A stretch of DNA of 64,000 nucleotides from Curvibacter sp. (GCA_020248905.1 JADCGR010000023.1:1-64000); one strand, 5' to 3'. Positions 49,629-59,700 are shown, numbered from the stretch's first letter. Made by a program: numbers and translations. Notes: generated by a model not told the origin, from the letters alone.

Positions 49629-51139
49629 TGGCCTGGTATTCAAAGATCCGCAGCCTGTTCGGCCAGCAGCCCGTCCACGAAGCGGCTGGCCGTGGCCGCC
49701 GCTCGCTAGCGTGGATGCCCGGAAATCCTGGTGCTGTCGCCGCGATGTTGGCGACCAACACCGAACTGCGCATCAAGAGCCGCGACCTCGTGCGCCGCAA
49801 TGCCTGGGCGCAAGCTGGTATCGAGGCCTTCGTGTCCAACGCGGTCGGCACTGGCATCAAGCCGCAGAGTCTGGCAGCGGACGAACGTTTCAAGACCGAC
49901 GTGCAGGCGCTGTGGCGTGACTGGACGGAGGAAGCGGACGCCGCTGGCCAGACCGATTTCTATGGCCTGCAGGCGCTAGCCTGCCGCGCGATGCTCGAAG
50001 GCGGTGAATGCCTGATCCGGCTGCGTCCGCGTCGTCCAGAGGATGGCTTGGTGGTGCCCTTGCAACTGCAGTTGCTCGAGCCCGAGCACCTGCCGATCAG
50101 TCTCAACCTCGATCTGCCTTCGGGCAACGTGGTGCGCTCGGGCATCGAATTCGACAGTCTCGGTCGGCGCGTCGCCTACCACCTGTACCGCTCGCACCCC
50201 GAAGACGGTCGTCTGGCTCCGATGTCGGGCCAGGGCGGGATGGACACGGTGCGCATCGATGCGAAGGAAATCATCCACCTGTTCCGCGTCCTGCGTCCCG
50301 GCCAGATCCGGGGCGAGCCGTGGTTGTCGCGGGCCCTGGTCAAGCTCAACGAACTCGACCAGTACGACGACGCAGAACTGGTGCGCAAGAAGACAGCCGC
50401 GATGTTCGCCGGGTTCGTGACACGGCAGAACCCGGAGGACAACCTGATGGGTGAAGGCGCGGCCGATGGCGATGGCATTGCGCTCGCCGGACTGGAACCG
50501 GGCACTTTGCAGATTCTGGAGCCCGGAGAGGACATCAAGTTTTCTGACCCGGCCGACGTCGGCGGCTCGTATGGCGAGTTCCTGCGCACGCAATTCCGTG
50601 CGGTCGCCGCTGCCATCGGTGTCACCTACGAGCAGTTGACTGGCGACCTGACAGGCGTGAACTACTCGTCTATTCGCGCCGGGATGCTGGAGTTCCGGCG
50701 GCGCTGCGAAATGGTGCAGCACGGTGTGCTCGTACATCAAATGTGCCGTCCGGTGTGGGCCGCGTGGATGAAGCAGGCCGTGCTCGCCGGTGCAATTGAC
50801 GCGCCCGGCTTCGCGCGTGGCGGCCCAGCCCGTCGCCGCCAATACCTGCAGGTGAAGTGGATTCCACAGGGCTGGCAGTGGGTCGATCCCGAGAAAGAGT
50901 TCAAGGCAATGCTGCTGGCCATCCGGGCCGGGTTGATGAGCCGTTCGGAAGCCATTTCCGCCTTTGGCTACGACGCAGAGGACGTTGACCGCGAGATCGC
51001 CGCCGACAACCAGCGCGCCGACGACCTGGGGTTGATCTTCGACTCCGACCCGCGCCGCACCTCCAAGGACGGCGGAAGCGCCGAGCCGAACAAGAACGCT
51101 GCCGACACCACGCAAACCGGCAGCTCATCGTCTGCCTGA
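49628..51139 (+). CDS. portal protein, lambda gpB type
   Basis: A 503-residue portal. It has the lambda-type N-terminus (ATNTELRIKSRDLVRRNAWAQAGIEAFVSNAVGTGIKPQS), PEHLPISLNLDLPSGNVVRSGIEFDSLGRRVAYHLYRSHPEDG, HLFRVLRPGQIRGEPWLSRAL and GVTYEQLTGDLTGVNYSSIRAGMLEFRRRCE. Twelve copies form the DNA channel of the head. The C-terminal ~30 residues are a polar low-complexity tail. ATG at 49628 overlaps the gpW stop. Confidence 0.93.
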   Translation: MAWYSKIRSLFGQQPVHEAAGRGRRSLAWMPGNPGAVAAMLATNTELRIKSRDLVRRNAWAQAGIEAFVSNAVGTGIKPQSLAADERFKTDVQALWRDWTEEADAAGQTDFYGLQALACRAMLEGGECLIRLRPRRPEDGLVVPLQLQLLEPEHLPISLNLDLPSGNVVRSGIEFDSLGRRVAYHLYRSHPEDGRLAPMSGQGGMDTVRIDAKEIIHLFRVLRPGQIRGEPWLSRALVKLNELDQYDDAELVRKKTAAMFAGFVTRQNPEDNLMGEGAADGDGIALAGLEPGTLQILEPGEDIKFSDPADVGGSYGEFLRTQFRAVAAAIGVTYEQLTGDLTGVNYSSIRAGMLEFRRRCEMVQHGVLVHQMCRPVWAAWMKQAVLAGAIDAPGFARGGPARRRQYLQVKWIPQGWQWVDPEKEFKAMLLAIRAGLMSRSEAISAFGYDAEDVDREIAADNQRADDLGLIFDSDPRRTSKDGGSAEPNKNAADTTQTGSSSSA

Positions 51140-51148
51140 AGGATTCCC

Positions 51149-52378
51149 ATGACCCTGTTGCCCCATTTGGCGGCACGCCTCTACGGTGTGCCGCTGGCGA
51201 TCCATCGCCCAAAACTTGACGTGATCCTGGCCGTGCTCGGCCCCCGGATCGGCTTGGCTGATTTGGCTGCACCCTCGGGCTTCACGCCGCCCGCACGTCC
51301 CGCAGCCACCCAGACGACGAAGGTCGCGGTCATCCCCATCCACGGCACGCTGGTGCGTCGCACCGTAGGCCTGGAAGCCGAATCCGGCTTGACCAGTTAC
51401 GCGGGCGTAAGCGCGCAATTGGACGCCGCGCTGGCCAGCCCGGATGTCGCCGCCATCCTGCTCGACGTCGACTCACCGGGTGGCGAGTCGGGCGGCGTGT
51501 TCGATCTGGCCGACCGCATCCGTGCGGCTGCCCAGACGAAACCAGTCTGGGCCGTGGCCAACGACATGGCCTTTTCGGCGGCCTACGCACTGGCATCTGC
51601 TGCCAGCAAGGTGTTCGTCTCGCGCACTGGCGGCGTCGGCTCGATTGGCGTCATTGCGATGCACGTCGACCAATCCGAGAGGGATGCCCAGGACGGCGTT
51701 CGCTACACGGCGGTCTTCGCGGGCGACCGCAAGAACGATCTGAACCCACACGAGCCGATTTCCAGCGAAGCCCACGCCTTTCTCAAGGGTGAGGTGAATC
51801 GCGTCTACGGCCTGTTCGTCGAGACGGTGGCCCGCAACCGAGGCATCGAGGCATCTGCCGTGCGCGACACCGAGGCGGGGCTGTTCTTCGGGCAGGCCGC
51901 CGTGGCTATCGGGTTGGCCGATGCCATCGGCACCTTCGACGACGCACTTGCGCAGCTTTGCGAATCCGTTTCCCCACTCCCGAAGTTGGCGGCAAGCCAC
52001 TCCGGTCTTTTTAGCAACCCCCAGATGGAGTCATCAATGAATGATCGAACCGACACCGCTGCTCCTGATCGGCTTGCTGCTGATCCTGCTGGCAGTCCTT
52101 CTCAAACGGCGGCCACCGCCATGACCGTGGCCGACGCGATTGAGGTCGCCCAGACCTGCACCTTGGCCGGTCGAACCGACCTGATCGCAGGCTTTCTCGA
52201 GTCGAAGGCCTCGCCCGCCAAGGTGCGCAGCCAGTTGCTGGCTGCGCAGGCTGAAGCCAGCCCCGAGATCGTCAGCCGCATCGCCCCCAATGCCGCCGCA
52301 TCCACAGCCAGCAACCCGCTGCTCGATGCCGCGAAGCAGCTCGCCGCCAAGTCCGCATCACTGAAAAAGGAGATCTGA
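51149..52378 (+). CDS. S49-type prohead protease with C-terminal scaffold (gpC/Nu3 type)
   Basis: A 409-residue protein. Residues 50-260 are an S49/SppA-like serine protease: VAVIPIHGTLV, AILLDVDSPGGESGGVFDLADRI, the nucleophile serine in DMAFSAAYALASAASKVFVSRTGGVGSIGVI. The C-terminal ~110 residues are helical and polar, as in the scaffold part of lambda gpC. An internal ATG at 52037 with GGAG 6 bp upstream could give a separate scaffold protein of 113 residues, as Nu3 is made inside lambda C. It is required for capsid assembly and maturation. Confidence 0.9.
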   Translation: MTLLPHLAARLYGVPLAIHRPKLDVILAVLGPRIGLADLAAPSGFTPPARPAATQTTKVAVIPIHGTLVRRTVGLEAESGLTSYAGVSAQLDAALASPDVAAILLDVDSPGGESGGVFDLADRIRAAAQTKPVWAVANDMAFSAAYALASAASKVFVSRTGGVGSIGVIAMHVDQSERDAQDGVRYTAVFAGDRKNDLNPHEPISSEAHAFLKGEVNRVYGLFVETVARNRGIEASAVRDTEAGLFFGQAAVAIGLADAIGTFDDALAQLCESVSPLPKLAASHSGLFSNPQMESSMNDRTDTAAPDRLAADPAGSPSQTAATAMTVADAIEVAQTCTLAGRTDLIAGFLESKASPAKVRSQLLAAQAEASPEIVSRIAPNAAASTASNPLLDAAKQLAAKSASLKKEI

Positions 52379-52379
52379 G

Positions 52380-52760
52380 ATGCCCACCGTGTTTTCTGAA
52401 TCGATGAACTTGGGCGACCTGCTCAAGTACGAGGCCCCGAACCTCTACTCGCGCGACCGCGTCACCGTGGTCGCTGGCCAAAACCTGCCGCTGGGCGCAG
52501 TAGTCGGGATGGTCACTGCCACCGGCAAGGTCAAGCAGATCGACCCCTCGGCCACTGACGGCAGCCAGTACGCCGCTGGCGTGCTGATGCAGGCCGTCGA
52601 TGCCGCCCTGGCAGAACGCCCAGACGGCTTGATGGTGGCGCGTCACGCCATCGTCGCCGACCACGCGTTGCAGTGGCCCACCGGCATCACCACCGCCGAG
52701 CAGCAGGCGGCCGTTGCCCAGCTCAAAGCGCTGGGTGTCCTCGTCCGCCAAGGAGTCTGA
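52380..52760 (+). CDS. head decoration protein, gpD type
   Basis: A 126-residue product: LLKYEAPNLYSRDRVTVVAGQNLPLGAVVGMVTATGKVKQIDPSATDGSQYAAGVLMQAVDA is the gpD beta-tulip fold. It binds the capsid surface as trimers after expansion and stabilises the head. It lies 1 bp after the protease stop and 2 bp before the capsid gene. Confidence 0.9.
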   Translation: MPTVFSESMNLGDLLKYEAPNLYSRDRVTVVAGQNLPLGAVVGMVTATGKVKQIDPSATDGSQYAAGVLMQAVDAALAERPDGLMVARHAIVADHALQWPTGITTAEQQAAVAQLKALGVLVRQGV

Positions 52761-52762
52761 CC

Positions 52763-53782
52763 ATGCAGAACATCTTCGAAAACCCCGCTTTCTCGATGTC
52801 GGCGCTCACCGCCGCCATCAATTTCCTGCCCAACAACTACGACCGCCTGGGCGCAATGGGCCTGTTTGTCGACAAGCCGCAGCGTTTTCGCTCGGTGATC
52901 GTCGAGGAGCAGAACGGCGTGCTCACCCTGCTGCCGACGATGCCCCCGGGCTCGCCGGGCACCGTGGGCGTGCGCGGCAAGCGCAAGGTGCGTTCGTTCA
53001 CCATCCCACACATCCCGCATGACGATGTGATCCTGCCCGAGGAAGTCCAGGGTATCCGCGCCTTTGGCTCGGAGACGGAACTGCAGACCGTGGCGGGCGT
53101 GATGGCGCAGCACCTGCAGACGATGCGCAACAAGCACGCGATCACGCTGGAGCATCTGCGCTTCGGTGCGCTCAAGGGTCAGATACTGGATGCCGATGGC
53201 AGCGTCATCTACGACCTCTACAACGAGTTCGAGATCACGCCCAAGGAGTTCGCCTTTGACATCGCCGATCCCGCCAGCGGGTTCGACGTCAAGAAGGCCT
53301 GTCTGGACGTCGTCCGCTACGTCGAGGACAACCTGCAGGGCGAGCGTATGAGCGGCCTGCACGCCTTCGTCGGCGAGGACTTCTTCGATGCGCTCACCGG
53401 GCACGACGAGGTGAAGGCCGCTTACGACCGCTGGCAGGATGGGCAAGCGCTGCGCACCGATATGCGCGCGGGCTTCACCTTTGCCGGGATCACTTTCGAA
53501 GAGCATCGCGGCCGGGCCGTCGCGCCGGGCAGTGCTGTGCGCCGATTCGTCGAACCCGATGAGGGTCACATCCTGCCGCTGGGCACGATGGACACGTTCG
53601 CCACCTACTACGCGCCCGCCGACTTCAACGAGACGGCCAACACGGTGGCGCTACCCCTGTACGCGAAGCAGGAGCCGCGCAAGTTCGACCGGGGCACCGA
53701 TCTGCACACGCAGGCCAATCCGCTGCCGCTGTGCCACCGCCCGGCGCTGCTGGTGAAACTGGTGATGGGTGGTGGCGTATGA
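52763..53782 (+). CDS. major capsid protein, gpE type
   Basis: A 339-residue HK97-fold capsid protein of the lambda gpE family. It shows FSMSALTAAINFLPNNYDRLGAMGLF near the start, PHDDVILPEEVQGIRAFGSETELQTVAGVMAQHLQTMRNKHAITLEHLRFGALKGQI in the middle and MDTFATYYAPADFNETANTVALPLYAKQEPRKFDRGTDLHTQANPLPLCHRPALLVKL at the end. The ATG at 52763 fits the family start. It would be the most abundant virion protein. Confidence 0.93.
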   Translation: MQNIFENPAFSMSALTAAINFLPNNYDRLGAMGLFVDKPQRFRSVIVEEQNGVLTLLPTMPPGSPGTVGVRGKRKVRSFTIPHIPHDDVILPEEVQGIRAFGSETELQTVAGVMAQHLQTMRNKHAITLEHLRFGALKGQILDADGSVIYDLYNEFEITPKEFAFDIADPASGFDVKKACLDVVRYVEDNLQGERMSGLHAFVGEDFFDALTGHDEVKAAYDRWQDGQALRTDMRAGFTFAGITFEEHRGRAVAPGSAVRRFVEPDEGHILPLGTMDTFATYYAPADFNETANTVALPLYAKQEPRKFDRGTDLHTQANPLPLCHRPALLVKLVMGGGV

Positions 53783-54081
53783 GTCTGGTCGCCCAGATCT
53801 ACGAGTCGGCCGCGAACGCTGGGCTGCTGAAGGAATGCGTTTGGTATCCGTCGAACGGTGCGCCATCGCAACGGCATCAGGTCGGCTTTGCCGCGCCGGA
53901 TGAATCCGTTCTAGACGGCCTGACCTTGAGCACCGATTACGAGATGACCTACCCAGGCACGGCATTCGGGGGACTTGCTGCACGCGAGGTGGTCGAGGTC
54001 GGTGGATCGTCCTTCCAGGTGCGAGACATCCGAGCCGTGGGCGACGGTTCCGAACTCCGCGCCAAGCTGACCCGGCTCTGA
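53779..54081 (+). CDS. head-tail attachment protein, gpFII-like
   Basis: A 100-residue product (ATGA overlap with the capsid stop), with SVLDGLTLSTDYEMTYPGTAFGGLAAREVVEVGGSSFQVRDIRAVGDGSELRAKLTRL. Small beta-rich proteins in this position after the capsid gene are gpFII-type connectors. Position and the final strand pattern support the call; sequence identity to gpFII is not obvious. Confidence 0.7.
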   Translation: MSLVAQIYESAANAGLLKECVWYPSNGAPSQRHQVGFAAPDESVLDGLTLSTDYEMTYPGTAFGGLAAREVVEVGGSSFQVRDIRAVGDGSELRAKLTRL

Positions 54082-54096
54082 GCGGGAGATTCGCCA

Positions 54097-54543
54097 ATGG
54101 CTGACAACTCGATCCGCGAGCGGATTCTGCTGGCGGTGATGGCGGCTGCCCGTCCGGCAGTCGAAGGGCTCGGGGCCACGCTGCACCGGTCGCCCACGGT
54201 GGCCATCAGCCGCGATCTTTGCCCGGCGCTGGCGGTGTTTCCCGAGTCGGAGTCCATCACCGAGCGCGCCAACGACCGCGTCACACGCGACCTGATTGTC
54301 CGCGTCGTCGCGCTCGCGCGGTCGGTACCACCCGCGTCCCCCGAAACCGAGGCCGACCGTCTGCTCACCGCTGCCCACGCTGCCTTGTTTGCGGACGGCA
54401 CGTTCGGTGGTTTGGCACTGGGCATCCGTGAGCAGGAAAGCGAGTGGGAGGTCGAGGACGCCGATGCGGTGGCCGTGGCTCTCCCGGCGCGTTACCGCAT
54501 CACGTACCGGACGCTGGCCAATGACCTTTCAACCCTTGGATGA
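54097..54543 (+). CDS. tail completion/terminator-like protein
   Basis: A 148-residue product with SIRERILLAVMAAARPAVEGLGATLHRSPTVAISRDLCPALAVFPESESITERANDRVTRDLIVRVVALAR. This alpha/beta pattern with a central strand pair and a closing arginine-rich strand (ALPARYRITYRTL) resembles gpU/gpZ-type tail terminator proteins. Its place between connector and tail tube genes agrees. The assignment to U or Z type is uncertain. Confidence 0.65.
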   Translation: MADNSIRERILLAVMAAARPAVEGLGATLHRSPTVAISRDLCPALAVFPESESITERANDRVTRDLIVRVVALARSVPPASPETEADRLLTAAHAALFADGTFGGLALGIREQESEWEVEDADAVAVALPARYRITYRTLANDLSTLG

Positions 54544-54749
54544 CCCCTATGACCCAACTTGTCTTGACACGCCCGCACACCCACGCGGGCAAGACGCATG
54601 GCGTCGGTGACCGGATCGAGATCGACGCCACATCAGCCGACTGGCTGATCGCGCACGGCATCGCCACGCCGGAGCCGACCGTCCCAGCCCCTGAACCCAT
54701 CACTGACCCTGAACCCAAAACCCTCCAACGCAAGGAACCCAAGCAATGA
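54540..54749 (+). CDS. small phage protein (69 aa)
   Basis: The ATG at 54540 overlaps the preceding stop; a second ATG at 54549 is also possible. TRPHTHAGKTHGVGDRIEIDATSADWLIAHGIATPEP is a small domain common before tail tube genes in siphophages, followed by a proline-rich tail. Its function is unknown. It overlaps the tail tube gene by four bases. Confidence 0.65.
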   Translation: MTPMTQLVLTRPHTHAGKTHGVGDRIEIDATSADWLIAHGIATPEPTVPAPEPITDPEPKTLQRKEPKQ

Positions 54750-55498
54750 GCACCTATGCCAGTTTTCAAGGCCGCGTCTTCCTCGGCAAGCGCGACACCG
54801 ACGGCCTTCCCATCGAAGTGCGCTCGCCCGGCAACGTCGCCGAGCTGAAGCTCTCCCTCAAGACCGATGTCCTGGAGCACTACGAAAGCCAGACGGGCCA
54901 GCGCTCGCTGGATCACCGGATGGTCAAGCAGAAGTCCGCCACCGTGAACCTCACCATCGAGGAATTCACCAAGGAGAACCTTGCACTGGCCCTCTACGGC
55001 AACCACGTCGTCGGCACGCCGGGTACGGTCACCGCCGAGCCGGTGGGCGGTGCAACGCCGATTGCGGGCGACCGTTACTTCCTGGCCCACCCGAAGGTGT
55101 CGTCCCTGGTCGTGGTGGATTCGGCAGGCACGCCCGCGACCCTGGTCTTGGGCACGAACTACACCTCTGACCCCGACTTCGGCGCCCTCCAGTTTCTGGA
55201 TACCACCGGTCTCACCGCGCCATTCAAGGCCAGTTACGCCTACGGCGTGGCCACCGAAATCGGCATCTTCACGCAAGCTCTGCCGGAACGATTCCTGCGC
55301 CTCGAAGGCATCAACACCGCCCAGGGCAATGCCAAGGTGCTGGTCGAGCTTTACCGCGTGGCTTTCGATCCGCTGAAGGAAATCTCCTTCATCTCGGACG
55401 AGTACAACAAGTTCGAGCTGGAAGGGTCTCTGTTGGCCGACACCACCAAGCCCTTCGACGCGGTGCTGGGCCAGTTCGGCCGCATCGTGCAGCTCTGA
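54746..55498 (+). CDS. phage tail tube protein
   Basis: A 250-residue product: TYASFQGRVFLGKRDTDGLPIEVRSPGNVAELKLSLKTDVLEHYESQTGQRSLDHRMVKQKSATVNLTIEEFTKENLALALYG is the tail-tube beta-barrel with its long loop. The inserted segment 75-160 (GGATPIAGDRYFLAHPKVSSLVVVDSAGTPATLVLGTNYT) is an Ig-like or beta-sandwich decoration. Hexameric rings of this protein form the tail shaft. It overlaps both neighbours. Confidence 0.8.
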   Translation: MSTYASFQGRVFLGKRDTDGLPIEVRSPGNVAELKLSLKTDVLEHYESQTGQRSLDHRMVKQKSATVNLTIEEFTKENLALALYGNHVVGTPGTVTAEPVGGATPIAGDRYFLAHPKVSSLVVVDSAGTPATLVLGTNYTSDPDFGALQFLDTTGLTAPFKASYAYGVATEIGIFTQALPERFLRLEGINTAQGNAKVLVELYRVAFDPLKEISFISDEYNKFELEGSLLADTTKPFDAVLGQFGRIVQL

Positions 55499-55911
55499 TG
55501 GAAGCCGCCATGAGCGATCTGGACACCCTGATTCCGCAGTCGGTCGAGCTGGTCATCGATGGTGAGCCGCTGGCTATCAAGCCGTTGAAGGTCGGGCAGA
55601 TGCCCGCCTTCTTGCGGGCGATCTCGCCGGTGATGCAGCAGCTCACTGCATCCAACATCGACTGGCTGGCGATGTTCGGCGAACGTGGCGACGACCTGCT
55701 GTCGGCCATCGCCATTGCCGTCGGCAAGCCTCGGGCGTGGGTCGATGAGCTGGCCGCCGACGAGGCGATCCTGCTCGCTGCCAAAGTGATCGAGGTGAAC
55801 GCCGATTTTTTTACCCGGACGGTGATCCCGAAACTCGACGGTCTGTTCGGCCAGGTGAGCCTGCCGCCCATCGTGAGGGCGGCGGCTGGTTCGACGCCGT
55901 CCAGCACCTGA
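55498..55911 (+). CDS. tail assembly chaperone, zero-frame product
   Basis: A 137-residue product (or 133 from an ATG at 55510): DTLIPQSVELVIDGEPLAIKPLKVGQMPAFLRAISPVMQQL, ending VIEVNADFFTRTVIPKLDGLFGQVSLPPIVRAAAGSTPSST. It lies between tail tube and tape measure genes, the place of lambda G. Near its end the codons GAT TTT TTT form a U-UUU-UUU slippery heptamer at 55806-55812, from which a -1 shift enters the next frame. It would chaperone the tape measure during tail assembly. Confidence 0.78.
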   Translation: MEAAMSDLDTLIPQSVELVIDGEPLAIKPLKVGQMPAFLRAISPVMQQLTASNIDWLAMFGERGDDLLSAIAIAVGKPRAWVDELAADEAILLAAKVIEVNADFFTRTVIPKLDGLFGQVSLPPIVRAAAGSTPSST

Positions 55912-56111
55912 TCGAGCACGGGCACCGCCTGCCCGACATCTTCGACTACACCCTGGCGCAGATGCGCGGCTTCGTCGCAGCGACCGCACGCACCGACGCA
56001 GCCCGCGATGCACGGCTGCTGTCCGTGATTGCCATAGGCACGCGCGGCGATGCCCGCCACCTCGACCAAACCCTCGACCGACTCACCGACAAGGCAACCG
56101 ACCGTGCCTGA
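55806..56111 (+). CDS. -1 frame extension of the tail chaperone (GT-like)
   Basis: The -1 frame is open from before 55806 to TGA at 56109-56111. It reads EGGGWFDAVQHLIEHGHRLPDIFDYTLAQMRGFVAATARTDAARDARLLSVIAIGTRGDARHLDQTLDRLTDKA, which looks like a genuine conserved domain. It has no start codon with a ribosome-binding site near its beginning. Reading U-UUU-UUU at 55806-55812 with a -1 slip would fuse it to the chaperone, as in lambda G-GT. The domain would bind tail tube subunits. Confidence 0.7.
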   Translation, partial: FFYPDGDPETRRSVRPGEPAAHREGGGWFDAVQHLIEHGHRLPDIFDYTLAQMRGFVAATARTDAARDARLLSVIAIGTRGDARHLDQTLDRLTDKATDRA

Positions 56112-56116
56112 CGACT

Positions 56117-56761
56117 ATGCGCATTTCCGTTCAGATCGATAGCGCCGCAGCCCAGGCGCAGTTGCGCCGTTGGGGCGGTGAGTTCCGCGACAAGGTCAAG
56201 AAGGCGGTGTCGCGGGCGATTGCCAGCGAGGCGGTCGAACTCAAGCAAGACGTGCGCAGCCACGTCGCCAGCCAGATGGCCGTGGTCAAGAAGTCCTTCC
56301 TCAAGGGCTTCACCGCCAAGGTACTGGACAAAGACCCGAACCGACTGCCTGCGCTGTACGTGGGTTCGCGCATTCCGTGGTCGGGGATGCACGAGACCGG
56401 CGGCCAGATTGCCGGGCGGATGCTGATTCCACTGAACGGTCGGGTGGGCCGCAAGCGATTCAAGGCGCAGGTGGCCGAGCTGATGCGCGGCGGCAATGCC
56501 TATTTCATCAAGAACGCGAAGGGGAACATCGTCCTGATGGCCGAGAACATCAAAGAGCACGACCGGCCACTGGCGGGCTTCAAGCGTCGCTACCGCAAGG
56601 CCGAGGGCATCAAGCGCCTCAAGCGCGGTGCGGACATCCCGATTGCTGTCCTGGTGCCCAAGGTCGTACTCAAGAAGCGCATCGATGTCGAGCGGCTGGT
56701 CGCGGGTCGCATCCCGCGTCTGGCAGCGGCCGTCGAGAAGCAGATCAGCACGGTGGATTGA
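56117..56761 (+). CDS. phage tail-associated protein (DUF6441-type)
   Basis: A 214-residue basic product: MRISVQIDSAAAQAQLRRWGGEFRDKVKKAVSRAIASEAVELKQDVRSHV, then PALYVGSRIPWSGMHETGGQIAGRMLIPLNGRVGRKRFKAQVAELMRGGNAYFIKNAKGN. I recall this as DUF6441, found before tape measure genes in siphophages. It resembles minor tail proteins by composition. The function is not established. It lies 3 bp before the tape measure gene. Confidence 0.7.
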   Translation: MRISVQIDSAAAQAQLRRWGGEFRDKVKKAVSRAIASEAVELKQDVRSHVASQMAVVKKSFLKGFTAKVLDKDPNRLPALYVGSRIPWSGMHETGGQIAGRMLIPLNGRVGRKRFKAQVAELMRGGNAYFIKNAKGNIVLMAENIKEHDRPLAGFKRRYRKAEGIKRLKRGADIPIAVLVPKVVLKKRIDVERLVAGRIPRLAAAVEKQISTVD

Positions 56762-56764
56762 TTC

Positions 56765-59700
56765 ATGGCCAAGCGAATTTCCATCCTCGTCGCGCTCGAA
56801 GGGGCCGACGAGGGGCTCAAACGCGCCATCACGTCGGCGGAGCGCAGTCTCGGTGAGCTGTCGACCACCGCCAAGACCGCTGGGGCCAAGGCTGCAGCCG
56901 GAATGGCCGAGGTCAAGGCCGGGATGTCGGCATTCGGCGATCAGGTTGCGACGGCCAAGACGCAGTTGATGGCCTTCCTATCGATCAGCTGGGCCGCTGG
57001 CAAGGTGCAGGAGATCGTCCAGATCGCCGACGCCTGGAACATGATGTCCGCGCGCCTGAAGTTGGCGACGGCGGGCCAGCGTGAGTTCACGACCGCGCAG
57101 GCGGCACTGTTCGACATCGCCCAGCGTATCGGCGTGCCGATTCAGGAGACGGCCAACCTGTACGGCAAGCTCCAGCAGGCTGTTCGGATGCTGGGTGGCG
57201 AGCAGAAGGACGCGCTCACGATCACCGAGAGCATTTCGCAGGCACTGCGCCTGTCGGGCGCATCGGCCTCTGAGGCGCAGTCGTCCCTGCTGCAATTCGG
57301 CCAGGCGCTCGCCTCCGGTGTGCTGCGGGGCGAGGAATTCAACTCCGTCGTCGAAAACAGCCCCCGTCTGGCGCAGGCCCTGGCCGATGGTTTGAACGTG
57401 CCCATCGGGCGGTTGCGCAAGCTGGCCGAAGAAGGCCGCTTGACCGCCGACGTGGTGGTCAATGCGCTGATGAGCCAGAAGGACAAGCTGGCCAGCGAGT
57501 ACGCCCAACTGCCGCAGACCGTAAGCCAAGCCTTTGAGCGCCTGCGCAATGCATTCGGGCAGTGGATCAACCGGGTCGACGAATCAACGGGTCTGACCAA
57601 GAAGCTGGCCGAGGCGCTGACCTTCCTGGCTAACAACCTCGACACGGTGATGCAGTGGTTGAAGCGCATCGCCGAAGTTGGGCTCGCGGTGCTGATCTAT
57701 CGCCTGATCCCGGCGCTCATCACCGCTTGGCAGACCGCCGGTGCGGCGGCCGTTACCGCCGCCAGCGCCACCGCTGCCGCCTGGACGACGGCGAATCTGT
57801 CGGTGTCGGCAGCCGTGGCCAGCGTCGGCCTGCTCAAGACGGCGTTCGCCGTGCTGGGCGCGTTCCTGGTCGGATGGGAAATCGGGACGTGGCTGTCAGA
57901 GAAATTCGAGATCGTCCGCAAGGCGGGCATCTTCATGGTCGAGATGCTGGTCAAGGCGGTCGAGCAGTTGCGCTACCGCTGGGAGGCATTCGCCGCCATC
58001 TTCACGTCGGACACGATTGCTGAGGCGACCAAGCGCCACGAGGCCCGTCTCGCGGAGATGAATCAGATCTTTGCGCAGATGTACGCCGACGCGACCAAGG
58101 GGGCAGATGCGGCAAAGGGTGCAATGAACACCGCTGCGACCACCGCCGAGGAAATCGCCAAGCGGCTCGAAGCCGTGCGTCAGGGCACACAGGAGGCCGT
58201 CGGTCGCGGTGTCGAGGCCGTCCATAGCGCCCTGGAGAAACTGAAATCCCGCCTCGGTGAGGTCGAGCAGGCTGTCGGCAAGGCCAATCAGACGGTCAAC
58301 GACGCCACTGCCAAGATGGCCGAGGCCTACAAGGGCCTAACGTCCATCGTCGAGGCCAACCTGCTGCGCCAGATCGACGCGGTCAAGGCGCGCTACCAGC
58401 AGGAACAGTCGGCGCTGGAGACATCCAAGCAGTCCGAAGCGGCGCTGATCACCAAGTCGACGCAATTGCTGACAGATGCCCTCACGCAGCAGACAACGCT
58501 GCGGCGGCAGTCCACGACCGACACGCTGAAGCTCATTGACGATGAGTCCAAGGCGCGGATCGAGTCGGCGCGCCGCCAGGGTCAGACGGAAGAAGATCGC
58601 CGCGCCAACGTCCAGCGTGTTGAAAACGACATCCTGGCCACCAAGCGCCAGACGATGACGCAGGCGCTGGCCGAGTACCGGCAGCACATCGATGCGCTCA
58701 ACGCAGAGGCCAACCGGCATCTGACTGAGATCAAGCGCATCGAGGAGGAGAAGCGCCAGCTCTCAATGACGACGGAGGAACGTGTCCGCGACATCCGTCG
58801 GCAGGGCATGACCGATTTCGAGGCGACCGAAGACCGCAAGCGCCAGATCGCCGAGTACCAGGGGAAGGCACGTGAGGCGCTGGCCAACGGCGAGTTCGAG
58901 CAGGCTCGGCAACTCGCCCAGAAAGCGATGGACTTGGCCGCACAGGTGGCCAGCTCGCAAACCAGTGAAGCCAAGCGCGGCGAAGATGCCCGCAAGCAGT
59001 CCGAGCAGGCGGTTTCGCAGGTCACCCAGATCGAATCGCAGTCACGCGATGCCTATCGCAAGCAGGAATACGCGCAAGCCGAAGCCCTGATGCGCCAAGC
59101 AGACGCGTTGCGCGCCGAACTGGCCCAGAAGACCAAGGATGCGGACACCCAGATTGCGCAAGGCAAGGATGGTGTCAATCAGGCCATCCAGCGCATCCGC
59201 GAGTCAGAGGAAATCCTCAACAAGACCCTGGATGCCGAAGCCAAGGCGCACCAGACCGCCGCACAGTCGGCATTGACGGCCCGCGACCAAATCCAGCAGA
59301 CCCTCACGCAGACCGAAAACCAGATCGACCAGATCACGGCCAAGTTGAAAGACGGTCTGAAGGTCACGCTGGACGCCGATACGACCCGCTTCGACAAAGC
59401 CATCGCGGATCTGGACAAGGCCCTGGCGGAAAAGGAGTTCCTGCTCAAGATTCAGGCTGACTTGCAGGAGGCCGAGAAACAGCTGCAGCAGTACGAGCAA
59501 CTGTTGAAAGAGGGCAAAACACTCCCGGTCGATGCCGACGTGTCCAAGGCCAAGGAGGCGCTGGACAAGCTCAAGACCTACGCCGACCAGAACTCGCAGT
59601 TCGAACTGAAGGTGGCGACCGAGAAGGCGCAGGCCGCGATCACCAACGTCGAAGGGATGATCAAGGCGCTGGACCGCATCCAGACCGAGTCCCGGCATCA

